From NCBI GenBank assembly GCA_018292915.2, contig JACVVK020000329.1:657001-721000 (forward strand): a DNA stretch of 64,000 bases, in the 5' to 3' direction. The notes under the pieces are model-generated. The model was not told the origin of the DNA, ran no database searches, and saw only the letters and a program-made list of their open reading frames with translations. Positions 45,901 through 56,193 of this stretch are shown here, piece after piece. Origin of the DNA: Batillaria attramentaria. Taxonomy: Eukaryota; Mollusca; Gastropoda; Batillariidae. Every line of letters starts with the position of its first letter. Position 1 is the first letter of the stretch. The translations under genes were made by a program, and so were the position numbers.

Positions 45901-48900
45901 ACCAACATGAAAAACATTTAGTCATCTTACATCCAGTATAGTTCCGTGGGCAGTTTCCAAAGGTGTTGCCAAAACGTCTTGCTGGGAAGGGAGACTGGCA
46001 ATATTTCCTAGCTGTTAATGTTCAAGGGGTGAGCGGCGGTTTAATAGGAAGTGCGTCAGATTTAGCCACTGCGCTACTGAACGGCCGTCACCAATGTCAT
46101 GGCGATGAAGCATGGGTTCAAGCCCAGGTCGAGCTTGTGATATGTGATACTGTTTTTTTTCTGGCTACTGGGCTGCTCATCGGGGGTTTCTCTCCGGGTT
46201 ATCGGGCTTTCCTCCCCCAGCAAAATTGTATTAAAAAAAAAAGAAAAAAAAGGGATAGGTATTGGGTGGTGCTGCACCGTGGCGACACGCTTCCCCCAAA
46301 TTTCCCAAAAGGGATAATAAAGTAGTAAAAAAAATATATTAAAAAAAGACACTGAGGTTGCTAAATGATAAATAAATCAATGGTTGTTTTGTACCAGCAT
46401 TTGTTTTTTAACATGCGTGAGTATCTAAGTAGAGAAAATCCAAAATTGGTTGGTTTTCCTTTTCCCTTACAATTGCTGATGCAGATGCTGTTTGGTTTTA
46501 AGTCGGGTGATTTCTTTTCTCACAACAGGACATCTATCCCATGGTTCACGACATGCGAGGGGTGTTTCTGCTCATCAGCAATGAAAATTTTGCACGGGCA
46601 CGACAGGGTGAGGCTGGTGGTCCAGAAGATCGGACTGGAAGTGGAGCAAAAGTTGACGTCATTAGTTTGAAAAAACTATTTGACGGGCTTCATTTTGAAG
46701 TCGTTTTAAAGAAGGACTTGACGGCAGAGGTATGTACCATCCCAGTGCTTTATATCCGCATCGGACACCCATCATAGACTGATTCATTTTCAAAATGTTG
46801 AATTGCTTTCTTACGTCTGCGTCCACTAATATTTGTGCTACAGTGGCAGTGATGTCACTGGTGCCCGGACACAGGACTATGACCGATAGACTTGGCCAAA
46901 TGTCCGATGAAAAAACTGTCCAGCAGGACAGATGTCCGTTTGTTTATTTCAAGAGGGGGTCATATGTCCGATTGCGTCTCTGTTGATCACGGACAAACTA
47001 GTGACATTTTTCCAAGTGAGGGCTGCTGCCTTCCGCTACTCGGGGAGCTTGCTCGATTGCGCAGAGAATATTTTTAGTTGCACGCATGTAAAGCAAGTAA
47101 CGTGTGGTATTCCCTAAAAGAAGCCCTCTGATTGGCAAAGAGTTTAACCCTGACCTGTGTTTATGTGGTTCCTGTTTTACAATGCTTTATTGTCGCGCGC
47201 TAGAATGTCCTATTGTTTCATTCCAATTCAGGACAAATGTCCTATTCATCTGCCACCTTCCAGGACATTTGTCCTATAGGTTTCAAGCTCCAGTGACATC
47301 CCTGCAGTGGACAATATTTGGGACAAATGTCCTATATGTTTTGGGTCAGCCAGGATATTTGTCCTATTATATAGTTCCCACAAATGTGAAACCTTGCCAT
47401 CTCAAAGCAAGTAGGGGGTGCTGGGGTGGTCGAATGGTAGAGCGTTGGACTTCTAATGCTCGGGTCGTGAGTTCGATCCCGGCTGGGGCCAAATATTTGT
47501 GCTGGCTTTTTTATCGTTGCCCCGTCTTTGATATCACCCTATGTGGTGGAAAAGGACGTTAAACCCCCAAACACCCACCCACCCTCAAAGCAAGTAGAGA
47601 CAGTTAACAGTGTAAAACGCGTATTGTGTTACTCAGGACGAAATAAAAACAACCAAATAAACTGAGTTTTCTTTATTAAGGGTCACAAAAAGAAGTGTAC
47701 ATACAAAAATATTATGTACTGTATATTATATACCGGAGTTGAGACAGCACTAGAAGTACATGTATCAAGGAAGCTTTGATTTCTACACTGTTGTCAATGT
47801 TTCTTCTTTTTTCTTTTTAAGTTGTTTCTCTATAGAGAAACAACTTTATAATAATAATAAATAATAATGAGGATTTTTATAGCGCCTAATCTCCGGAGCC
47901 GGGGCTCTAGGCGCTTTACAAATGTATACAAAAGGTGATAAATAAACACATAACTGAGTAATAGATAAATAATCAACTAAATAAATGCGAATAAAAAGCG
48001 TACATACATAGATACATACACTACATACATATACTGTCAGTCATACAAACAAGCACTGACACCTACATACATACCAACATCCGATACACACCTACATCCA
48101 TCATACACACTGCAAAGACAACGGGTTGGTGATGGGAACGGGCTGAATCATTTATGTGAAGGCTGATGTGAACAAATGCGTTTTAAGGGCGTGTTTGAAG
48201 GACTGGGCGGATTGACTGTTCCGTATTTCCTGGGGGAGGCTGTTCCAGAGGACCGGGCTTTGGAAGGAGAAACGGCGCTGGCCGAAGGACTTTGTTCTCA
48301 CGGTTGGAATAGTGAGAATTCGTGAGTCGGATGAGGAACGCAGCTGTCTGGAGGGGGTGTAGATGTGTAAGAGTTCAGAGAGATAGAGAGGTCCACAGTC
48401 AAACAGAGAGGTAAAGGTCAGAGACAGGATTTTGTAATGGATGCGAGCAGTGATTGGAAGCCAGTGGAGTGTGCGGAGAAGAGGAGTGACGTGGTCGGTC
48501 TTACGGGCTTTCAGCACCAGACGAGCTGCGTTATTCTGGACTTTCTGAAGTCGGTCTATGAGGTACTGAGGGCAGCCTGAGAGTAATGAGTTGCAGTAGT
48601 CTAAACGGGAGAGGACAAAGGAACAAGCTAGCGTTTTGGTAGCATCAGTAGACAGAAGATGCCGCATGGAACTGATACGCCTAAGTTCACAATATGCAGC
48701 TTTACAGCCTGAGAGTAATGAGTTGCAGTAGTCTAAACGGGAGAGGACAAAGGAACAAGCTAGCGTTTTGGTAGCATCAGTAGACAGAAGATGCCGCATG
48801 GAACTGATACGCCTAAGTTCACAATATGCAGCTTTACAGCCTGAGAGTAATGAGTTGCAGTAGTCTAAACGGGAGAGGACAAAGGAACAAGCTAGCGTTT

Positions 48901-50821
48901 TGGTAGCATCAGTAGACAGAAGATGCCGCATGGAACTGATACGCCTAAGTTCACAATATGCAGCTTTACAGCCTGAGAGTAATGAGTTGCAGTAGTCTAA
49001 ACGGGAGAGGACAAAGGAACAAGCTAGCGTTTTGGTAGCATCAGTAGACAGAAGATGCCGCATGGAACTGATACGCCTAAGTTCACAATATGCAGCTTTA
49101 CAGCCTGAGAGTAATGAGTTGCAGTAGTCTAAACGGGAGAGGACAAAGGAACAAGCTAGCGTTTTGGTAGCATCAGTAGACAGAAGATGCCGCATGGAAC
49201 TGATACGCCTAAGTTCACAATATGCAGCTTTACAGCCTGAGAGTAATGAGTTGCAGTAGTCTAAACGGGAGAGGACAAAGGAACAAGCTAGCGTTTTGGT
49301 AGCATCAGTAGACAGAAGATGCCGCATGGAACTGATACGCCTAAGTTCACAATATGCAGCTTTACAGCCTGAGAGTAATGAGTTGCAGTAGTCTAAACGG
49401 GAGAGGACAAAGGAACAAGCTAGCGTTTTGGTAGCATCAGTAGACAGAAGATGCCGCATGGAACTGATACGCCAAAGTTCACAATATGCAGCTTTACAGA
49501 CATTGAGCACATGGAGCTTCATTGATAGATGTGAGTCAGTGATGACGGGGCAGATTTTGCTACGCGCAGCAGCAAGTTTCAGTGATACAAAACAAGACTG
49601 TGACGTTTCTCCACACAATACTTACTTTCACGCACACAGTGACGTAACGAAATCTGCGTCATATACAACTTACGTGCACACTATGCTGCTGCGTTCTTTT
49701 TAGCGGGAGTTGTGAGACGTGTGTGTGTGTGTGTGTGCGGACGGATGTAATGATGGCTATCTGCTAAACCACCTCGCCGGATGGCTTTTTACTTTGAGAT
49801 AAAATGGGCAGTCATATTCTCCAGAGCTACCTTTCACGATTTTTATCCTGCCGCATCCCTCTTCCTCTGCCTCTCTCTCTCTCTCCCTTCTTCCCCCACC
49901 CGGCCCCACCCCCAGTCACGTGGCTAATCGGTCGAGGTCGTAGAGGATCTAGTGTCATCGGTAGAACTTGGAGAGGGGAGAACCGGCAACAATAACAACA
50001 AAACAGACAAAATAAAATGAAGTTTGGAGAAACAACTTTGTAGGACGGGGCCGTTCCTCCTTGTTTGTTGGGGGGGAGGGGGGGGGCTTTGGGTTACTTT
50101 AAGGGGGGGGGGGGGGGGGGCTGTGGGTTACTTGAAAGCATTTAAAGCATCACTACAATGCGATTACACCTATGTACTTGCTGTGCATTTTCACTTTTTA
50201 GTATTTTTTTTACATATGAATACTGCATTCAATACTAAATAATATTACTGAGATTAGAATTGCCAGATTGATCAGCATTGAAACATGCTGATTTTTCACA
50301 CTTTTATTTTTCAGGAGATCAAGACAGAAGTGCAGGAACAGTGCAGAAGAATGGACCTTGAGATGAACTGTTTTGTTTGCGCCATACTTTCACATGGCAG
50401 AGAGCACAGTATATTGTGTGTGGATGGCAGTTTACTGCCAGTTGCGTCTTTGTATACAATATGCAGTGCTATCCCACCTGTTAAAAAAAAGCCTAAAGTC
50501 TTCATTGTGCAGGCATGTCAGGGGGGTAAGTTTTACGGTAATATTTTACTTAGTCGTGTTGCTTGTCAGTTTTGATGATTTCTCAGCAGATTCACAGATT
50601 TAGCAGATCATACTTGCTACAGTATCCCCCTAGGACCATTAAAAAATGGCGCATTCTAGATCAAGCATATCTAAAAACATTTTAGTAGAAAAGACCTACA
50701 TGGATAATTAAATCTTACCAGAGCACAGCATCGTCATTGTTTCCCACCAGTGTGGCTGTCACCAGGACTTTTTGGCTCCCTTGTGTAACAATGGGAGTCT
50801 ATGTATTAACCCTCCGTCGTC

Positions 50822-50890
<69 letters not shown>

Positions 50891-52901
50891 AGTAAACTTT
50901 AACATTGTCATTTTCTCAGAATCTACAAACAGCAGAGGCACCAAACTTGGCATGCTGACAGACAACCACAAGACCTTTCAAAATGTGTCATTTTGAATGA
51001 CCTTGACTCAAGGTCAAGGTCACTAAAGCTGTTTGAAAATTTTACATTGGCATTTTCTCGTAATCTACAAACACCAGAGGTTTTAAACTTTGCATGATGA
51101 TAGACGTTGATAAGAACTTTACAGATATACATGTAGTCAGTGGCCTTGTGTCAAGGTGAAGGTCGTACAAGCTATTTTTGTGAAACCTTAACATTGGCAT
51201 TTTCTCAGAAACAACAAAAAGCAGAGGCGCCAAACCTGGCGTGCTGATAGACAGTGATAAGACCTATGCACACATACCACCTTAAATGACCTTGACTCAA
51301 GGTGAAGGTCATTAAAACAGTCTGTTGGGAAAATTTTCATTTTCATTTTCTCAGAATCCAGAAGAATCACAAGCATCAAACTATATGTGCGATGACTGAC
51401 ATTAGCAGCACTTTACAGACATGCCTGTGTTCAGTGACTTTTAGTCAAGGTCAAGGTCATGCAAGCGTTTTTTGAGAAACTTTAACCTTGGCATTTTCTC
51501 CAAAACAACAAACAGTAGAGGCACCAAACGAGGCATGATGATAGACAGCAATGAGACCTACCTTTCTGAATGACCTTGACTGAAGGTCAAGGTCATTAAA
51601 GCTGTCTGTTGTGAATTTTAACATTACTGTTTTCGGAGGAACTGCAAATACTAGAGGCATCAAACTTGGCATAATGATAGACATGGATGAGATCTCATTT
51701 GAATGACCTTGACCAAACGTCAAGGTCATACAAACTGTTTCGGGGAAAATTGTAATATTGCCAGGAACTCAGAGCGCCAGAGACACTTTACTTGGTATGA
51801 TAATGGATAGTGATAAGAGCTTTACAAACATACTCTTGTGAATGACCTTGACCTGTGTCACAAGGGAGCCATAGAGGCTTTTGCCTCTCTAGTTTCTTTT
51901 ATGCCCGTGGTTAGGTGTCAGCAGTTTACTGAATCTCAGTGAATTAAAACGTACTTTACCCTAGTATTTATTTTTCTATTGCTCCTTCACAGTGCAAGAA
52001 AGTGTCTCCCACAGTGTGCACACAGATGCTGAAGTGAATCAGGGGCAGCCGCAGCATGACTTTGTAAGTGTGTTCTCAGTTTTAAGTCTGTGTCATATTT
52101 GTTGCTGAAAGATGGAGAAGAACAATATATGAACTGTGTATTTATCGATATGCGTTGTGTGTTCATGTGCGAACTGTACCACCCACTTTATTCTGCCTCC
52201 ACCCAAGCCCCATCCTGTTTGGAATCAGATAACTATGTCCAACAAGTAGAAAATAGAAAAGATTGCGTTTTAGTGTTGGTACTTGTAGATAGCTTTGTTG
52301 CTTTGCTCCAATTTCAATTCTGTTTGGCAAATTTCAGCAGGCTCTTTCAGAGCTGGGTCCATGATTAAAAATAAAGACTTCCTCCCTAAATTCTTGTGAG
52401 ACGATGTATTTGCCACAGGGTGATGGACTGCCTGATTTACCAGACCCGCCGGATGACCAGTTGGACCTGGAGGTTGACAGCTGTCCGGAAGGTTCTGACG
52501 TCTTCCTGCTCCTGTCCAGCATTCCAGGTAGACCACAGCAATAGCCTTTACCAGTCACTCATTCTTGTTAAGCATTCAGCAAAATGTCACTGTTAATTGA
52601 ATCAAATGTGATTCACGGTGCTGACACTTAGATCTGAAAGCATTCTGAAACACAGTGCAAAGAGCACTGCAAAAATCAGACACGATTAACAGTTCTTTGA
52701 AGGCTCTTACTTCAGCAAACATGAGCATGTTCAAAGTGCAACACTCCCACTAAGCCAAATTTAAATCCAACTTATGATTTTTTTTTAAGTGAGGCCACTG
52801 GTGCACAACCCCAAACTTACCTGGATTGAGTTAATAATAATAATAATACATAGCTCTTATAGAGCGCCGTTCTCCAACTTCAAGGACTCGCTACGCGTTA
52901 A

Positions 52902-52963
<62 letters not shown>

Positions 52964-55301
52964 CTATTTACATCCCCTCAGCATACATACAATTGGCAGT
53001 GCAACAAACTCATGATGCACACAGACAGACTTAACAGAGGTTTAGCTATCGACGGCTTGGCGGAAGAGGTAGGTCTTGAGATGCGATTTAAACAGAGGCA
53101 GTGAGGTCTGAAGGCGGAGTTCAATTGGCAAGGAGTTCCAGACAGTCGGGGCTAAAAAGCTCAAAGAGCGCTCTCCGGCAGTTTTCATGTTACGCTTCGG
53201 AATTTTGAGAAGTTTTTCACTAGCGGAACGCAGGGTGCGCGATGGTTGATACTTACAGAGTAAGGCCGACAGGTATGGAGGAAGAGAACCTTTGAAGAAA
53301 CGGAATGCGAAAGTGGCGATTTAGAGCTTGTATATCATTTATGATTAAGACAGGCAATTTCCAGCATCGAGTGCAACTGTTCTAAATCAAACGTCATCTT
53401 CTGTGATGCGTAGCTAGTCACCTAAATATATAAATACATACTGCCTGTCTGTTTCAGGCTTCAAGTCTTTCAGAGGCGTTTTGGGTTCCTGGTTCATCCA
53501 GTGCTTGGTGGAAGTTTTCTCAGAGCATGCCCATGAAATGGATCTCAACGGTCTTGCTGATAAGGTGAGATTCTAGTTTGGCTCTGTCTTTGCCAAATGT
53601 ATATTTTGTTGGGGGTGTGAGGGGGGGGGGGGGGGTCACATCTTATGGGGTGTCACTGAAATTTCAGCAAGTTGTTGACATTGCATTGGGCTAAAGTACA
53701 TGTATGTGTAAAAGAAAACATTTGGGATATCCTGACCAGCCCTAACCATAACGCATGACTATAAACCTTTTCTCTGGCAGCAAAGAAGGAATTATGCTGT
53801 CGTGGATGGCAAATCTTAAAATCTGGAAGTAATATTCTGTGGAAAAATGAAACAGCACTTCTGTGTTTTGCATGCAAAATTATCATAAAAAGCATACAGT
53901 TTACTTAGTCTTAGCACATCGTAAGACAGTTCTAGAAAAGAGTGTCTTCTGACATGTCCTCTTCACACCTGACGTGTCGTATGTATTTGGCCTTATGTCA
54001 GATCAGGAGCGTATGGTCATGGAAGCAATATTCTTCTGGGGAAAACTGAAACAGCATTTCTCAGTTCTGCATGCATAAGTATCATAAAAAGCATACAGTT
54101 TACTTATTGTGTCTTAGCACATCTTAAGACATTTCTAGAAAAGAGTTTCTTCTGACATGTCCTCTTCACACCTGCCACATGTATTTGGCCTTGTCAGATC
54201 AGGAGCGTATAGTCGCAGAAGTCTCACCATGCTTTGTGTCTCCAGCATAGAAAACCCTGCACGCTGAAGCAGTTATTTCAAGGATACTGACCTGGATCAT
54301 CATCAACAAGTGTAAAGCTTTGCATAAGCATGAACTGGTTCATTTTTCCAGTTGATTTTGTTTGTGTTGGTTCGCCCTTCATCACGGTTTGCCAGTTATC
54401 CCACTCAAAATGTTGGTCTTAAAAAATTATCAACATCCTAACCTGAACACCATTGCTAGAGTTTCACTTGACAGCACTTGACAACACAAAGCACTCAGAA
54501 TACCTTTTACTCTCATTGAATTCTAGCGATCAGACCCTTTTTTAGTCAAGGGGTCTTACTCTTACTCTGCATGTGCAACCCTGTTTTTGTTTACACTACT
54601 TTCCTAATTTACTAGCTCTTGGGTGTGTTTGTTGTTTTACTGAAACAGTATAATCGGATGACATTTTGTACTAACGCTATTATATGGTGTCAGCCTCAGT
54701 GGTCTGTTATGAAAAGTTAATTTCCACATATTTTTCTTTTAAGTCCAGCCATTTTGGAGTTACTGGAGGGTTTGGTTTAATGGATGTGTACAGCATAATG
54801 CTTTGTGTGCAAATTTGCTATAGCCGACGCTTTACAGAGATCTGCATTCCCCACCCCCCACACAAAAAAAAAGGTTGTCAGAGCTACAACTGCAATTTTA
54901 CCAGTCCTTGTGTGCTTCAACAGATCCATATTTGTGTGGAAACAATCTGCCAAGCTAAAAATGTACTAGAGTGTTCCTGTTTGTGTGCCTCTGTAGCCCA
55001 TAGTGCAGAATCTTTGAGGAGGTACTTAAGGCATTGTGCACCTGCTTCATTTCAAGAAGTCAGTCAACTTCATCCACATAGTGTTTGACACGCCACTTAC
55101 AAGTCAGTACCTAGCGTAATCAGTGTCACCCTGTAAATCTCTCACATGCAGATTTGGTTTATTTTGCAGCTTCATGAGAAGATGCGAGATAAAGGTTTTG
55201 TGGGCGAGATAGGAGAGTTGAAGCAGCAACCGGAATTTCGAAGAACCACCAGTAAAAAGCTGTACTTCTTTCCAGGACTGTACAAGCCTCTTGAACATTG
55301 A
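42954..55301 (+). CDS. TIR-caspase: TICAM-like TIR + coiled coil + caspase-8-like protease
   Basis: Coding exons: 42954-43032, 43366-44270, 44645-44731, 44951-44969, 45248-45342, 46529-46729, 50315-50525, 51993-52063, 52419-52527, 53458-53564, 55170-55301; 671 aa, frame kept throughout (donor at 44731, GTCATG, is weak). An acidic leader precedes a TIR domain at about 63-205 in a single exon: strand A DAVILYTEAD, a TRIF/TRAM-like FVLLFCTEDFFKDSW, then VVPIWTLPK. The position that carries the catalytic Glu in NADase TIRs (four after the Trp) is Ser145, so it is probably an adaptor-type TIR. A charged coiled coil runs about 205-300. The caspase has LSHG (His489), QACQG (Cys530) and SFRGVLGSWFIQ (593-607), ending FFPGLYKPLEH. 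The linker contains LEVD before Ser577, a plausible self-cleavage site. Likely role: TIR-TIR assembly that clusters and activates the protease (inference). Confidence 0.87.
44976..45035. repeat. (CA)n tract next to a microexon donor
   Basis: CA repeats with CG interruptions begin 7 bp after the 19-nt exon 44951-44969 of the TIR-caspase gene. Confidence 0.9.
45388..45841 (-). mobile_element. SINE family A, diverged copy
   Basis: An A-run lies at the left, then diverged family A body ('aatatcccggcattaactag') and head complement to 45841. More substitutions and internal losses than the other copies suggest an older insertion. It lies in the TIR-caspase intron 45343-46528. Confidence 0.8.
46027..46340 (+). 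mobile_element. tRNA-derived SINE, family E (V-type core)
   Basis: B-box-like 'gggttcaagccc' near 46113, a core with 'tcgggggtttctctccgggt' similar to that of SINE C, an A-rich stretch, and a 3' end 'aaaagggataataaagtagt' typical of retroposon tails. Boundaries are approximate. Confidence 0.55.
46847..47304. mobile_element. CAG-ended MITE, 458 bp, intronic
   Basis: Termini CAGTGATGTCACTGGTGC and CTCCAGTGACATCCCTG. The 6-bp repeat cagtgg flanks it (46841-46846, 47305-47310). It holds many 'ggacaaatgtcctat' words, shared with 12124-12322. It lies in the TIR-caspase intron 46730-50314. Confidence 0.75.
47415..47583 (+). mobile_element. SINE family B, full length
   Basis: Complete tRNA-like head, body and 'cccacccaccctc' tail. 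The 14-bp duplication ctcaaagcaagtag flanks it (47401-47414, 47584-47597). Confidence 0.92.
47850..49540 (-). mobile_element. 5'-truncated CR1/L2-like LINE
   Basis: The 3' end (low coordinates) has ATT repeats preceded by the stem-loop 'gcgcctagagcc...aggcgct'. The coding part is the C-terminal end of the reverse-transcriptase polyprotein. It interrupts element X copy 2 between 'caactttat' and 'gacggggcag', so it is an insertion. Confidence 0.8.
48152..49540 (-). pseudogene. LINE ORF2 C-terminus with seven in-frame 132-bp repeats
   Basis: The frame ends at TGA 48152-48154. From the N-terminal side it holds seven copies of a 44-residue unit (CKAAYCELRRISSMRHLLST...LDYCNSLLSG), then the normal LINE tail (CPQYLIDRLQKVQNNAARLV, HWLPI, FGQRRF, WNSLPQEIRN, KTHLFTSAFT). 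A normal LINE has this unit once. The copies look almost identical at DNA level (starts near 48576 + 132n). The frame upstream of about 49540 is element X, not LINE, so no functional start exists. Confidence 0.85.
50039..50314. other. Intronic G-run sequence before the p20 exon
   Basis: Two G-runs (50070-50088 and 50105-50120) lie in a short repeated 'ctttgggttactt/ctgtgggttacttg' context. The rest is AT-rich intron ending in the acceptor tatttttcag at 50314. Confidence 0.6.
50774..51902 (+). mobile_element. GGCTCCCTTGT-ended element, expanded multi-unit copy
   Basis: Ends 'ggctcccttgtgtaac' (50774) and 'cacaagggagcc' (51870), with outer 'gaggcttttgcctctctag'. The interior has a (TG)n tract (50822-50888) and six to seven diverged units of about 145-150 bp, each with 'aacattggcattttctcag...ccagaggcaccaaac...tgaccttgactcaaggtcaa'. 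The copy at 7074-7393 has one unit. It lies in the TIR-caspase intron 50526-51992. Confidence 0.8.
52836..53320 (-). mobile_element. LINE 3' fragment with ORF2 C-terminus
   Basis: Minus-strand coding remnant (stop 53042-53044) reads ...GSLPPYLSALLCKYQPS, then RSASEKLLKIPKRN, FLAPTVWNSLPIELR and SHLKTYLFRQAVDS. This is a CR1/L2-type C-terminus of a different subfamily from 48152-49540. The 3' tail with ATT units is at 52836-52850, and a (CA)n tract (52903-52960) lies in the 3' UTR. Intronic in the TIR-caspase gene. Confidence 0.82.
53822..54215. repeat. Direct duplication of about 195 bp
   Basis: Blocks 'cataaaaagcatacagttta', 'cttctgacatgtcctcttca' and 'gtcagatcaggagcgtat' occur in the same order at about 53822-54020 and 54022-54215, moderately diverged. 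In the last TIR-caspase intron. Confidence 0.8.
54216..55169. other. Last intron of the TIR-caspase gene; nothing further recognised
   Basis: No repeat family or exon signal seen. The 134-codon frame at 54684-55088 lacks domain features and splice borders. Confidence 0.4.
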
Positions 55302-55549
55302 CTCACACCTGTATGCGTGTATAATTTTAAAGATGAGAGACAAGTGTGAAACAACAGCCATCTAACGTGCGATGCACGTGGCCAAAAGGTGTGTGCTCTG
55401 ACATGCCAGACTGTGTCTGATATTGACAAGGTCAGAATTGGCACAGACATTTTTCCGCTGCTGCTGTCACCATTGACATCACCTTTGTGGTGGATAGAGG
55501 ACACTTACACATACACATGATTGTGTGACGGTGGAAATGGTTTTTTTGG

Positions 55550-55660
55550 TTTTTGTGGGTTTTTTTTTATTTTTTGGAGGGGGGGGGGGGGTTGTGTGTA
55601 GTTTTTTTTTTGTTTTTTTTTTTGTTTTTGTTTTTTTTTTGGGGGGGGGGGGGGGGAGGT
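55550..55660. repeat. T/G homopolymer-rich tract
   Basis: Alternating T-runs and G-runs (G runs at 55578-55591 and 55641-55656) just downstream of the TIR-caspase stop, presumably in or near its 3' UTR. Confidence 0.85.
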
Positions 55661-55884
55661 ATCTGAAATTATCATGTACAGTCGAACACGCTTAAGTCGA
55701 ATTCGCAGGGGAAATGGATTTTTGTTCGACGTATCCGAAGTTTGACTTATCCGTGACGACGGATATGGTCGAATTTCGACTCTAGCTTCGAGTTAAGCGA
55801 GTTGCACCTTTTCACCCCCTGATTCGATTTGGAAACTGAAATTTACTTTCTTTGGTCAACATGAACTTACTGCTGCTGCGTTGG

Positions 55885-56096
55885 TATAGTTCGCCCCCTT
55901 GTGTCATTTGCACCTGCTGTAAATGCACTGCGACCGTCTGAACAACATAGCGATTGCACCATCAGTTACCACAAGGTAACCCCAACCCTAAATCTAACCC
56001 TTAATCGATATAAGCAGGCGAACTCTACTAAACGAGTGTGGATGCGTTTGAATAGTTTGCCCAGTACGGCCCAGGGGTGCGAACTATACTGAGCCT
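55885..56096. mobile_element. Small MITE inside the Tigger-like element
   Basis: The end 'ggtatagttcgccccctt' at the left pairs with 'gggtgcgaactatactgagc' at the right. The same end sequence occurs once at 42717-42742. Non-coding. Confidence 0.5.
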
Positions 56097-56123
56097 TACT
56101 GCTAGGATTTGTTATATTCGGGG

Positions 56124-56193
56124 CTGGGCCGCTATTGCGCGGGTCCGCTAGTGCGCGGGGCCGCTAGTGCGCGGGGCCGCTATTGCGCGGGAA
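56124..56193. repeat. Four tandem copies of a 17-bp CG-rich unit
   Basis: The unit 'ggccgctagtgcgcggg' (with attgcgc variants) repeats four times in AT-rich surroundings. Confidence 0.85.

Larger units (their letters stand above)
47819..50038. mobile_element. Element X, copy 2 (interrupted by a LINE)
   Basis: The left end AAGTTGTTTCTC is immediately followed by its own inverted copy. The right end is GAGAAACAACTT. A 5'-truncated LINE (47850 to about 49540) interrupts it. The part 49980-50000 (gagaaccggcaacaataac) is the unoccupied version of the Ginger1 target in copy 1. Confidence 0.75.

Noticed and set aside
48576..49500. Regular 132-bp direct repeats as a possible CRISPR array
   Set aside because: Units are contiguous with no unique spacers, protein-coding in frame, and part of a LINE; the organism is an animal.
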